Under the pieces are notes generated by a model, which made no database searches, had not been told where the DNA came from, and saw only the letters and a list, made by a program, of their open reading frames with translations. The translations under genes were made by a program, and so were the position numbers. Source: Lachnospiraceae bacterium (GTDB lineage Bacteria; Bacillota; Clostridia; Lachnospirales; Lachnospiraceae). From it: DNA of 64,000 nt. Every line of letters starts with the position of its first letter. Within the stretch, counting starts at the first letter, position 1. This document shows, one piece after another, positions 49,609 through 57,939 of the stretch. The DNA is taken from contig JAFVSN010000050.1 of the NCBI GenBank assembly GCA_017503735.1, positions 29,778 through 93,777 on the forward strand. The letters are read 5' to 3'.

Positions 49609-49762
49609 CGAAATACGAACGCGCTCACGACCGAGTGACGCAAGTCACGAGGTGAGCGCAGGTGCAAAGCACCGCTAGCACGAATCGCCGAAATACGAAC
49701 GCGCTCACGACCGAGTGACGTAAGTCACGAGGTGAGCGCAGGTGCAAAGCACCGCTAGCACG
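49609..49762 (+). repeat. Two tandem 74-nt structured repeats
   Basis: Copies at 49609-49682 and 49689-49762 (period 80) are identical except for one base (C49641 against T49721). Each folds into GCGCTCAC/GTGAGCGC enclosing GTGAC-GCAA-GTCAC (GTAA loop in copy 2), then GGTGC-AAA-GCACC, then GCTAGCACG. A CGTGCTAGC word at 49554-49562 can pair with the GCTAGCACG of either copy. The single difference keeps a GNRA-type loop. Copy 2 ends 27 nt before the start codon of the arginine decarboxylase gene. Confidence 0.85.
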
Positions 49763-49789
49763 CCACACCACCATAAAGGAGATTCTTCT

Positions 49790-51277
49790 ATGAGCCGACT
49801 CATATCCAAAAAAAACTTAGATCAAACCAAAGCTCCGATTTATGAAGCCCTGGAACAATTCCGGAATCGCCGTGTCGTTCCCTTTGATGTGCCGGGTCAT
49901 AAGCGTGGGCGCGGAAATCCGGAGCTGACGGCGTTCCTTGGAGAACAGTGTGTCTCCATCGACGTCAACAGCATGAAGCCTCTTGATAACCTTTGTCACC
50001 CGATTTCCGTTATCAGAGAGGCGGAGGAACTGGCAGCAGATGCCTTCGGTGCCGCCCATGCCTTTCTTATGGTAGGCGGTACCACCAGCGCGGTACAAAG
50101 CATGGTTCTGACAGCCTGCAAACGGGGTGACGAAATCATTCTGCCACGCAACGTACACCGAAGTGTCATCAATGCTCTGGTCCTTTGCGGTGCCGTTCCG
50201 GTGTACGTCAACCCGGAGGTAGACCACCGTCTCGGTATCTCCCTCGGTATGCGTTTGGAACAGGTAGAGCGTGCCATTAAGGAGCATCCCAATGCGGTAG
50301 CGGTATTAGTCAACAATCCCACATACTACGGCATTTGCTCGGACCTTCGCGGAATTGTAACACTGGCCCATGAACACAACATGCTTTGTCTTGCGGACGA
50401 AGCCCACGGTACTCATTTTTACTTCGGAAAGGATTTACCGGTATCTGCCATGGAAGCCGGTGCGGATATGGCATCGGTGTCCATGCACAAAAGCGGTGGC
50501 AGCCTGACCCAGTCCAGTTTTTTACTTGCCGGACCGAACATTAACGAAGGGTATGTACGCCAGATTATCAACCTGACCCAGACCACCTCCGGCAGTTACC
50601 TTTTAATGAGCAGTCTGGATATTTCCCGTCGCAATCTTGCGCTTCGGGGAGAAAAAGTATTTGAACAGGTACGGGAAATTGCGGAATATGCCCGCACGGA
50701 AATTAATTCCATCGGCGGTTACTACGCCTTTGGACAGGAACTGATCAACGGGGATTCCATTTACGATTTTGATCCCATCAAATTGAGCGTACATACACTG
50801 GACATCGGTTTAGCGGGCATCGAAGTCTATGACATGCTCCGGGATGACTATGACATCCAAATTGAGTTCGGCGACATCGGAAACATCCTTGCCTACCTTT
50901 CCATCGGTGACCGCACTCGGGAAATCGAGCGTCTGGTAAGCGCCCTTGCGGAAATCCGCCGTTGCTGCCAACGGGACCGTTCCGGCATGCTGACCCAGGA
51001 ATATATTCCTCCGCAGGTAGTGGCAAGTCCTCAGGAAGCCTTCTACGCACCGAAGGAAAGCCGCCCGATTATGGAAACAGAAGGCATGGTCTGCAGTGAA
51101 TTCGTCATGTGTTACCCACCGGGAATTCCGATTTTAGCGCCGGGAGAGAAAATTACAAGAGACATTTTGGAATACATCCGTTACGCCAAAGAAAAAGGCT
51201 GTAGTATGACCGGTCCCGAAGACCCGGAAATCGAGCACTTAAATGTACTGGCGGAGGTTACAAACAAAACTTATTAA
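49790..51277 (+). CDS. speA: Arginine decarboxylase-like (Orn/Lys/Arg decarboxylase, fold I)
   Basis: This 495-residue PLP enzyme is of the Orn/Lys/Arg decarboxylase major group. Visible landmarks: the VPGHKRGRGNPELTAFLG start, AFLMVGGTTSAVQSMVLTAC, LADEAHGTHFYFG and the PLP lysine in SMHKSGGSLTQSS (K234). Ornithine, lysine and arginine decarboxylases look alike here; arginine is favoured because an agmatinase-type gene lies in the same operon. The product agmatine would feed the downstream enzymes. ATG 49790 has AAAGGAG; an upstream in-frame start lies within the tandem repeat and is rejected. It is the first gene after the long structured leader. Confidence 0.88.
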   Translation: MSRLISKKNLDQTKAPIYEALEQFRNRRVVPFDVPGHKRGRGNPELTAFLGEQCVSIDVNSMKPLDNLCHPISVIREAEELAADAFGAAHAFLMVGGTTSAVQSMVLTACKRGDEIILPRNVHRSVINALVLCGAVPVYVNPEVDHRLGISLGMRLEQVERAIKEHPNAVAVLVNNPTYYGICSDLRGIVTLAHEHNMLCLADEAHGTHFYFGKDLPVSAMEAGADMASVSMHKSGGSLTQSSFLLAGPNINEGYVRQIINLTQTTSGSYLLMSSLDISRRNLALRGEKVFEQVREIAEYARTEINSIGGYYAFGQELINGDSIYDFDPIKLSVHTLDIGLAGIEVYDMLRDDYDIQIEFGDIGNILAYLSIGDRTREIERLVSALAEIRRCCQRDRSGMLTQEYIPPQVVASPQEAFYAPKESRPIMETEGMVCSEFVMCYPPGIPILAPGEKITRDILEYIRYAKEKGCSMTGPEDPEIEHLNVLAEVTNKTY

Positions 51278-51290
51278 GGGGAGGGTACTT

Positions 51291-52142
51291 ATGGATTTAT
51301 GGTTCAGCGAAAAACATACCCCGGACGTAAAACTCAGCATCCGGGTAAAAAAACAACTGTTTTGCAACGAAAGCGATTACCAACGAATCGATATTTTTGA
51401 CAGCGAAGAGTTCGGTCGCATCCTTTCTCTGGACGGAAATATCATGTTAACAGAGCGGGACGCCTTTATCTACAACGAAATGATTGTTCATGTTCCCATG
51501 GCGGTACACCCTCGCATCGAAAAAGTGTTGGTCATCGGTGCGGGAGACGGCGGTGTTGTAAAGGAACTGACCCGCTACGAACGGCTAAAGCACATTGACC
51601 TTGTGGAAATGGATCCCATGGTAGTAGAAGCCTGTAGGCAATATCTTCCGGGAAACACCTGTCAGTTAGACGACCGACGAGTTTGCATTCACTATGAAAA
51701 CGCACTGAAATTCATTCGTTATTGTGAGAACGAATACGACCTGATTATCGTAGACTCCAACGACCCCTACGGTCCGTCGGAGGGTCTGTTTACCAAAGAG
51801 TTCTACGGGAATTGTTACAAAGCCCTGAAGGAAGACGGTATTATGGTAAACCAGCAGGGTAGCCCCTTTTACAAGCAGGACGCGGATGCCATGCAACGCA
51901 GTCACCAACGGATTGTTGCCACCTTTCCCATCAGTCGCGTGTATCAGGCTCATATTCCGACCTATGCCGCAGGTTACTGGCTTTTCGGATTCGCCAGTAA
52001 AAAATATCATCCGTTGGATGACCTGAATGCGGAGCATTGGAACAAATTGCAATTACGCACCAGATATTACACCACAAACCTGCATAAAGGTGCCTTTTAT
52101 CTTCCGGCATTCTTAGAGGAAATGTTGGAAGCTGTCGAGTAA
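51291..52142 (+). CDS. speE: Spermidine synthase-like aminopropyltransferase
   Basis: The 283-residue protein has the aminopropyltransferase layout: a short beta N-domain (LWFSEKHTPDVKLSIRVKKQ), the GRILSLDGNIMLTERDAFIY substrate segment, the SAM-type motif VLVIGAGDGGVVKEL, and IIVDSNDPYGPSEGLF, which holds the catalytic Asp and the donor-binding loop. Spermidine synthases need decarboxylated SAM, made by SpeD; no speD gene is in the operon or window. ATG 51291 follows AGGGGAGGG, 13 nt after speA. The acceptor could be putrescine or agmatine. Confidence 0.85.
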   Translation: MDLWFSEKHTPDVKLSIRVKKQLFCNESDYQRIDIFDSEEFGRILSLDGNIMLTERDAFIYNEMIVHVPMAVHPRIEKVLVIGAGDGGVVKELTRYERLKHIDLVEMDPMVVEACRQYLPGNTCQLDDRRVCIHYENALKFIRYCENEYDLIIVDSNDPYGPSEGLFTKEFYGNCYKALKEDGIMVNQQGSPFYKQDADAMQRSHQRIVATFPISRVYQAHIPTYAAGYWLFGFASKKYHPLDDLNAEHWNKLQLRTRYYTTNLHKGAFYLPAFLEEMLEAVE

Positions 52143-52242
52143 GAGAACGAAAAGCAACTATATCCAACGAAAAGTAACAAAAAGCAACGAAAACCAACAA
52201 AACAGAAAGAAAGCACCACCAAAACGCAAGGGAGAGAAGCAT

Positions 52243-53106
52243 ATGCAAAAAAACATAGAAACCTTTCTCGGCTGTAATGCCGAATACGAGGACGCTTCCT
52301 TAGTCCTCTTCGGTGCACCCTTTGACAGCACCACCAGCTACCGTCCGGGCACAAGATACGGCTCTTCTGCCATACGCCACGAAAGCTTCGGACTGGAAAC
52401 CTACAGTCCGTACCAGGACGAAGATTTGACCGATTATGCAGTCTTTGATGCAGGGGATTTGGAACTTTGTTTCGGTTCTGCAGAACTTGCTCTTGCAGAT
52501 ATCGAAGCCACCGCAAAGGAAATCCTTGCCGACAACAAGCTGCCACTGCTTCTTGGCGGAGAACACTTAGTTACCCTGGGTGCGTTCCGGGCCGCTTTAG
52601 AAAAATATCCGTACCTTCACATCATCCACTTTGATGCCCATACGGATTTGCGGGATGATTATTTAGGAGCTAAGTTAAGCCATGCTTGTGTCATCCGTCG
52701 TTGCCACGACCTGATCGGAGACGGCCGGATTCATCAATTCTGTATCCGTAGCGGTGAACGAGAGGAGTTCCGGTTTGCCAAGGAACACACCGACCTGCAT
52801 AAGTTTAACTTTAACGGATTGAAAGAAACCGTAGAAGCCATCGGGGATGCTCCGGTGTACTTTACCATCGACCTTGATTGTCTGGACCCATCCGCATTTC
52901 CGGGTACCGGAACTCCGGAGGCCGGCGGCGTCAGTTTTACAGAACTTCTTTCTTCCATCGAAACCGTTTGCAAAGCAAATGTGGTGGCAGCGGATGTGAA
53001 TGAATTAAGCCCGATGTTGGATGCCAGCGGAGCCAGCACCGCACTGGCATGTAAAGTGGTAAGAGAGTTAATGTTGGCACTGTTGAAGAAGGAGGATAAA
53101 AAATGA
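52243..53106 (+). CDS. speB: Agmatinase-family ureohydrolase
   Basis: The 287-residue arginase/agmatinase-fold enzyme has the manganese ligands in place: GGEHLVTLG, HFDAHTDLRDD and TIDLDCLDPSAFPGTGTPEAGG. It hydrolyses agmatine to putrescine and urea, or, in the alternative route through aminopropylagmatine, releases spermidine directly; the sequence does not decide. The 100-nt gap before it has repeated AACGAAAAGYAAC-like words and no promoter. ATG 52243 has GGGAGAG. It overlaps the next gene by 4 nt (ATGA). Confidence 0.88.
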   Translation: MQKNIETFLGCNAEYEDASLVLFGAPFDSTTSYRPGTRYGSSAIRHESFGLETYSPYQDEDLTDYAVFDAGDLELCFGSAELALADIEATAKEILADNKLPLLLGGEHLVTLGAFRAALEKYPYLHIIHFDAHTDLRDDYLGAKLSHACVIRRCHDLIGDGRIHQFCIRSGEREEFRFAKEHTDLHKFNFNGLKETVEAIGDAPVYFTIDLDCLDPSAFPGTGTPEAGGVSFTELLSSIETVCKANVVAADVNELSPMLDASGASTALACKVVRELMLALLKKEDKK

Positions 53107-54362
53107 GCAGAGTATTAATCATCGGCTGCGGTGGCGTAGCTTCCGTAGCAATTCAAAAGTGTTGTCAGGTAAGCGACGTATTTACCGAAATCTGTATTGC
53201 CAGCAGAACCAAATCTAAGTGTGATGCCCTGGCAGCAAAATTAAAAGACAAAACTACAACCAAACTCACTACCGCACAGGTAGACGCAGACAAAACCGAA
53301 GAAGTCATTGCACTTATCAATTCCTACAAACCGGATTTGGTCATGAACATTGCACTTCCGTATCAGGATCTGACCATTATGGATGCCTGCCTTGCCTGTG
53401 GCGTCAACTACATGGACACCGCCAACTATGAGCCGGAAAACATCGATGATCCGGAGTGGCGTGCCATTTACGACAAGCGTTGTAAGGAAGAAGGCTTTTC
53501 CGCTTACTTTGACTACTCCTGGCAGTGGGCTTATCAGGAAAAATTTAAGGCAGCGGGACTTACCGCCCTTCTGGGCTCCGGCTTCGACCCGGGCGTAACC
53601 CAGGCCTACTGTGCTTATGCATTAAAGCATGAGTTTGACGAAATTGACACCATTGACATTTTAGACTGCAACGGCGGTGATCACGGTTATCCCTTTGCCA
53701 CCAACTTTAACCCGGAAATCAATCTCCGCGAAGTATCCGCACCGGGCAGCTACTGGGAAAACGGCAAATGGATTGAGATTCCGGCCATGAGCATCAAGAG
53801 AGAATACGACTTTGCCGAAGTCGGTCAAAAAGATATGTACCTTTTACATCATGAGGAAATCGAATCCTTGGCAAAGAACATCCCGGGGGTACGGCGCATC
53901 CGTTTCTTTATGACCTTCGGTCAGAGCTATTTAACCCATATGAAGTGCTTGGAAAATGTAGGGATGCTTTCCACCACTCCGATTCTGTACGAAGGAAAGG
54001 AAATCGTTCCGATTCAATTTTTAAAGGCTCTTCTTCCGGACCCGGCTACTTTAGGCCCGCGTACCAAGGGTAAAACCAACATCGGTTGTATCTTTACCGG
54101 CAAAAAAGACGGCAAGGAAAAAACTTATTACATCTATAACGTGTGCGACCACGAAGAATGCTACAAAGAGGTGGAGTCCCAGGCCATTTCCTACACCACC
54201 GGCGTACCGGCTATGTGCGGTGCATTGATGCTTCTCACCGGAAAATGGAATAAACCGGGAGTCTACACGGTAGAAGAGTTCGACCCGGACCCATACATCG
54301 AAGCACTGGATAAGTACGGTTTGCCGCATCAAGAAAGCTACGCTCCGTGTTTAGTTGACTAA
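53103..54362 (+). CDS. Carboxy(nor)spermidine dehydrogenase, saccharopine dehydrogenase family
   Basis: The 419-residue NAD(P)H enzyme has an N-terminal Rossmann motif VLIIGCGGVASVAIQKC and the family segments VMNIALPYQDLTIMDACLAC, MDTANYEPEN and LLGSGFDPGVTQAYCAYAL. Carboxyspermidine dehydrogenases condense aspartate semialdehyde with putrescine (or agmatine, giving carboxyaminopropylagmatine). Length is normal. It starts within the agmatinase stop codon and is followed 15 nt later by its partner decarboxylase. This dehydrogenase/decarboxylase pair is the common spermidine route in gut Firmicutes. Confidence 0.9.
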   Translation: MSRVLIIGCGGVASVAIQKCCQVSDVFTEICIASRTKSKCDALAAKLKDKTTTKLTTAQVDADKTEEVIALINSYKPDLVMNIALPYQDLTIMDACLACGVNYMDTANYEPENIDDPEWRAIYDKRCKEEGFSAYFDYSWQWAYQEKFKAAGLTALLGSGFDPGVTQAYCAYALKHEFDEIDTIDILDCNGGDHGYPFATNFNPEINLREVSAPGSYWENGKWIEIPAMSIKREYDFAEVGQKDMYLLHHEEIESLAKNIPGVRRIRFFMTFGQSYLTHMKCLENVGMLSTTPILYEGKEIVPIQFLKALLPDPATLGPRTKGKTNIGCIFTGKKDGKEKTYYIYNVCDHEECYKEVESQAISYTTGVPAMCGALMLLTGKWNKPGVYTVEEFDPDPYIEALDKYGLPHQESYAPCLVD

Positions 54363-54377
54363 GAAAGGACTTTTCCC

Positions 54378-55556
54378 TTGAACAACCAATCCATTCAACA
54401 CCGTTTGCTGGCCTCGGGACTTCCGACCCCTTGTTACATCATTGATGAGGCAAAGCTTATCGCAAACGGACAAATCCTAAAAGAAATACAAGATGCCACC
54501 GGCTGTAAAATCCTGCTGGCACAAAAGGCATTTTCAAACTATGACCTGTATCCGATTCTGGCCCCTTATCTGGCGGGAACCGAGGCCAGCGGACTTTTCG
54601 AAGCCCGTCTCGGCGCGGAAGAAATGCCGGGCAAAGAATGCCATGTATTCTGCGCCGCATACCGGGAAGAAGATTTTGAGGAGTTACTCCTCTACGCAGA
54701 CCATATTGTATTTAACAGTCCGGCACAACTAAAAAAGTTCGGTGTCCGGGCAAAAAATGCCGGGAAAGAAATCGGACTACGCATTAACCCGGAATGCTCC
54801 ACTCAGGAAGACCACGCCATCTATGACCCTTGTGCTCCCGGTAGCCGCTTGGGAACAACGCTTGCCCAGTGGCAAAAGGAAATGACACCGGAATATATTG
54901 CACTTTTAGACGGGCTTCACTTCCACACCCTTTGCGAGCAAAATTCCGATGCACTGAAACAAACCTTACAGGCGGTGGAAGAAAATTTCGGATTTCTGCT
55001 TCCGAAACTGAAGTGGCTGAACATGGGAGGCGGACATCATATTACCCGTCCGGACTATGACAAAGACCTTTTGAAACAGTGCATTTGTCATATGCGGGAT
55101 AGCTACGGCTTAGAAATCTATTTGGAGCCGGGCGAGGCTGTTGCCCTAAATGCCGGTTATCTTTTGACTAGGGTTTTGGATGTAATACAAAACGGTACTA
55201 CTACCATTGCCATCCACGACATGTCTCCTGCATGTCACACCCCGGATGTCATTGAAATGCCGTACCGGCCTCCTTTATTTACCTCCGGAGAAGCCGGAGA
55301 GAAAACATATACCTACCGTATGGCAGGACCAACCTGTCTTGCGGGAGATGTGGTAGAGGATTACAGTTTTGATACCCCTCTTTCCGAAGGAGATTTTTTG
55401 CTGTATGAGGACATGGCAATTTACTCCACCTGCAAAAACAACACCTTTAACGGAATGCCTCTTCCGGATATTTGGGAAGCCAAAAAGGACGGTACCTACC
55501 GTCTCCTTGCCCGGTTCGGATATGAGGATTTCAAATATCGGTTGGGTAGAAGGTAA
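54378..55556 (+). CDS. nspC: Carboxynorspermidine/carboxyspermidine decarboxylase
   Basis: This 392-residue PLP enzyme has the alanine-racemase-type fold. The PLP lysine is in ILLAQKAFSNYDLYP (K50), HFHTLCEQN and GGGHHITRPDYD follow, and AGPTCLAGDVVEDYSF holds the C-terminal active-site Cys and Asp. It decarboxylates the product of the preceding dehydrogenase to give (nor)spermidine or aminopropylagmatine. The start is TTG 54378 with AAGAAAGGAC, 15 nt after the dehydrogenase. It is the last gene of the operon; a GC-rich terminator follows. Confidence 0.9.
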   Translation: MNNQSIQHRLLASGLPTPCYIIDEAKLIANGQILKEIQDATGCKILLAQKAFSNYDLYPILAPYLAGTEASGLFEARLGAEEMPGKECHVFCAAYREEDFEELLLYADHIVFNSPAQLKKFGVRAKNAGKEIGLRINPECSTQEDHAIYDPCAPGSRLGTTLAQWQKEMTPEYIALLDGLHFHTLCEQNSDALKQTLQAVEENFGFLLPKLKWLNMGGGHHITRPDYDKDLLKQCICHMRDSYGLEIYLEPGEAVALNAGYLLTRVLDVIQNGTTTIAIHDMSPACHTPDVIEMPYRPPLFTSGEAGEKTYTYRMAGPTCLAGDVVEDYSFDTPLSEGDFLLYEDMAIYSTCKNNTFNGMPLPDIWEAKKDGTYRLLARFGYEDFKYRLGRR

Positions 55557-55576
55557 ACATAGGACGAAAACAAAAT

Positions 55577-55608
55577 CGCCGCGGACAACGCTTGTCCACG
55601 GCGGTTTT
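55577..55608 (+). terminator. Terminator of the polyamine operon
   Basis: CGCCGCGGACAA pairs with TTGTCCACGGCG (one C/A mismatch), followed by GTTTT. Confidence 0.82.
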
Positions 55609-55634
55609 GCCGATCGGTTTATTTCAACCCTCTT

Positions 55635-56561
55635 TTATTCACCCATCGCTTTCTTATAAATCGGAAGAATCGCTTCTTCCGTCTCTTCCAGTTCATCTGC
55701 AATCTGCGCAAGCGACTTTCCTTTCGCAATCTTTTTCTCCACAAGAGTAAAGAGCGTCTTTTGCTCCCCCTGCACGATTCCTTCGGCTCTTCCTTCGGCT
55801 CTTCCTTCGGCTCTTCCTTCAGCTCTTCCTTCAGCAATCCCTTGTTGCCGTCCTTCTTCTAATTTTCCTTTAAAATGATACTCTAAAATTTCATCTAACG
55901 CATCACACATATCATTCACCTGAAACCTTTCTCTATTTGCATTTACAATAACCTGCATCACCGAACGGTAAAGTCTGTCCGTTTGTTTCTTTTTATACGC
56001 CCACAATAAATTCTCTACCTTTTCTCTATCCTTTAAATCATTTGTTAAACTTCGTAACCATAAATTTGTTTCTTCAGATAACTGTTTCTGTACAATCACC
56101 TGTATTTGAAACAATGCGTCAGATATATAATATATCCCTTGCTCTGCCTCTGTTATTACGCAATGTCGTTTTTCTTCTAAATACCGAAACAATTCTCGCG
56201 GGTAATGATTTCCGACAAAAGATATGGTTATTTCCTCTGTCTTTATGGCATCTACTTTTCCGGTATCTGCCTTGTAAAAACATGCATACCCATATACCTT
56301 ATAAAAATCGTCAATACATAGATAGTCATCCGGACTTTTGTACTCTACAATATTATAAGTACGAAAAATACGTCCGATATTCTTTTGGATTTGGCAATCT
56401 CTATTTTTTTTAATAATAAGAACATCCATCTGCATAGGTTTTGAACTCAACATATGTTCATTCTCAAATTCCAGATACTCCGCCTCGTCCTCCAATTCAA
56501 TTTGCAACCCGGCAAAAAAAGCCGGATGCCACTGTAAAACACTCTCTCCTTTTTCCGTCAT
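55635..56561 (-). CDS. Rpn/PD-(D/E)XK nuclease-family protein
   Basis: The 308-residue protein resembles the Rpn (recombination-promoting nuclease, transposase_31-like) family. The nuclease core is visible as MQMDVLIIKK and IFRTYNIVEYKSPDDYL (Asp, then Glu-x-Lys), about residues 45-85. The C-terminal part is helical and carries four or five copies of a four-residue EGRA repeat encoded by a 12-bp repeat (about 55790-55830). Such repeats are common near the C-terminus of this family. ATG 56561 has AGGAGG; an upstream in-frame start has no ribosome site. DNA recombination, possibly with regulation by repeat number, is the known role in Escherichia coli relatives. Confidence 0.78.
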   Translation of the reverse strand: MTEKGESVLQWHPAFFAGLQIELEDEAEYLEFENEHMLSSKPMQMDVLIIKKNRDCQIQKNIGRIFRTYNIVEYKSPDDYLCIDDFYKVYGYACFYKADTGKVDAIKTEEITISFVGNHYPRELFRYLEEKRHCVITEAEQGIYYISDALFQIQVIVQKQLSEETNLWLRSLTNDLKDREKVENLLWAYKKKQTDRLYRSVMQVIVNANRERFQVNDMCDALDEILEYHFKGKLEEGRQQGIAEGRAEGRAEGRAEGRAEGIVQGEQKTLFTLVEKKIAKGKSLAQIADELEETEEAILPIYKKAMGE

Positions 56562-56793
56562 GTAACCTCCTGCGTAAATTTTCAGGAGCTTACTGTTTAG
56601 AAAACTCCTGCTCTCAATAAGTGAACTATCAAGCATGAATTTTCTAAAGATACAAAGTTACCTTTACAAGTAATCTCTGTCAAGAATAGATGAGAATGCA
56701 GAGCGGAAATCTCTACATCTGAACAAAGAAAATATGCTTTGAATTAAGCATAGCACGACTCCGCAAAAAAAGCAATATCTAAAATTATTAAAT

Positions 56794-57336
56794 TCATTCT
56801 CCTCGCAACTCTACCGCAATATACGCATGTCCCAATTTCGGCAACACGCGGTTTAATAAATCTTCGGTAGAAAACCTGATACTGGATGTATTCTTACACG
56901 GATGACATCCGAAAAACTCCTCACAAAGCAAATCTTTATCGATCAGAAGCTGTACCTTCCCTTCCGTATCCTTCAACAATCCCAAAACACTGGCGGAACC
57001 CGGCAACACCCCTAACAGTTCTTCCATAGCTTCCCCGGACGCAAAAGAAAGTCTGGCGGAATTAATTTGGGAAGAAAGCTCCTTGGTCTTAAACACCTTA
57101 TCTCCCGGCATGAGAAGCAAGTAATAATCGGTTTTCTGCCGATTGCAAAGAACCAGGTTTTTGCACATCTTAACCCCCAAAACTTCATCAATTTCCGCAC
57201 AATCTTCCATGGTCAGTGCCGGTGCATGGTCTACATAAGAATAAGGAATCTGAAGTTCCTCCAAAAGAGCAAAGGAACGCTGCTCCATCTCGGTACGGGA
57301 CGAAAGGTCGGTTGGGGTGGTGGTATGTAGTGTCAT
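56794..57336 (-). CDS. proX: Prolyl-tRNA editing deacylase (ProX/YbaK family)
   Basis: The 180-residue protein has the YbaK/ProX fold. Visible: FALLEELQIPYSYVDHAPAL at the N-terminus, VKMCKNLVLCNRQ with the conserved Lys/Asn pair, YYLLLMPGDKVFKTKELSSQ and LPGSASVLGLLKD (GxxSP-like editing pocket). ProX removes alanine or cysteine mischarged on tRNA-Pro. Length is normal for free-standing ProX. ATG 57336 has GAAGGAG. It appears monocistronic. Confidence 0.88.
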   Translation of the reverse strand: MTLHTTTPTDLSSRTEMEQRSFALLEELQIPYSYVDHAPALTMEDCAEIDEVLGVKMCKNLVLCNRQKTDYYLLLMPGDKVFKTKELSSQINSARLSFASGEAMEELLGVLPGSASVLGLLKDTEGKVQLLIDKDLLCEEFFGCHPCKNTSSIRFSTEDLLNRVLPKLGHAYIAVELRGE

Positions 57337-57576
57337 AAGAACTCCTTCTCTGTTATAAATTCTTGAAAACCTCTTAAAACATTCTCATGGTCATTCTTTC
57401 CTTTATTATATACACTTTTAAGCTTATTTTCAATGAAGAAATCGCACCTTGTATCCTTTTATAAGTTTATCCTGTGCTACATAAAAATAAAATAAGGTAT
57501 GGGAAGATTATCGGTGAGAAATCACCATATAGAAGAAAGACCATTTGCCCCTTTTCTTGTGGAAAAAACCATTAGA

Positions 57577-57939
57577 TTATGTTAATTCCTGAAATATGTC
57601 CTGAAATATCCTATCTCCATGTATTTGATATAGTCTCGATGCTAATTCATAACAATAGTTATCGTCCCGTTCTGATATAACGACTATATTCATGATTTTA
57701 CTCTTTAACACCAAAGAATATACAACTCTTATCCCTATCCCTTTATACTTTATTTTAAAAAACCCCGTAAGATCATTATCTCTTTTATTCCCCAACGGCT
57801 TTCCGTAACCGTTAGGACTCGGTAAAGGTGCTTCCGCTACTTTATAAATACCGGCAAGTACTTGTTTTTTTACCGAGCCATCCAGCTTTTTATAATCCTT
57901 GATTGCTTCGTCCGCAATACATATTTTCCATCGCTTCAT
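57577..57939 (-). CDS. RelE-family toxin (second TA pair)
   Basis: This 120-residue RelE-type protein has WKICIADEAIKDYKKLDGSV at the N-terminus, then PLGNKRDNDLTGFFKIKYKG and IGIRVVYSLVLKSKIMNIVV, the beta-strand pattern of mRNA interferases that cut at the ribosome. It is slightly longer than usual, with a C-terminal tail (LASRLYQIHGDRIFQD). The start ATG overlaps the antitoxin stop codon by 4 nt. Confidence 0.85.
   Translation of the reverse strand: MKRWKICIADEAIKDYKKLDGSVKKQVLAGIYKVAEAPLPSPNGYGKPLGNKRDNDLTGFFKIKYKGIGIRVVYSLVLKSKIMNIVVISERDDNYCYELASRLYQIHGDRIFQDIFQELT

Noticed and set aside
49609-49762. CRISPR array
   Set aside because: Only two copies with a 6-nt spacer and strong internal stems; no cas genes in the window. 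The 42-bp repeat at 14286-14537 is a coding repeat.
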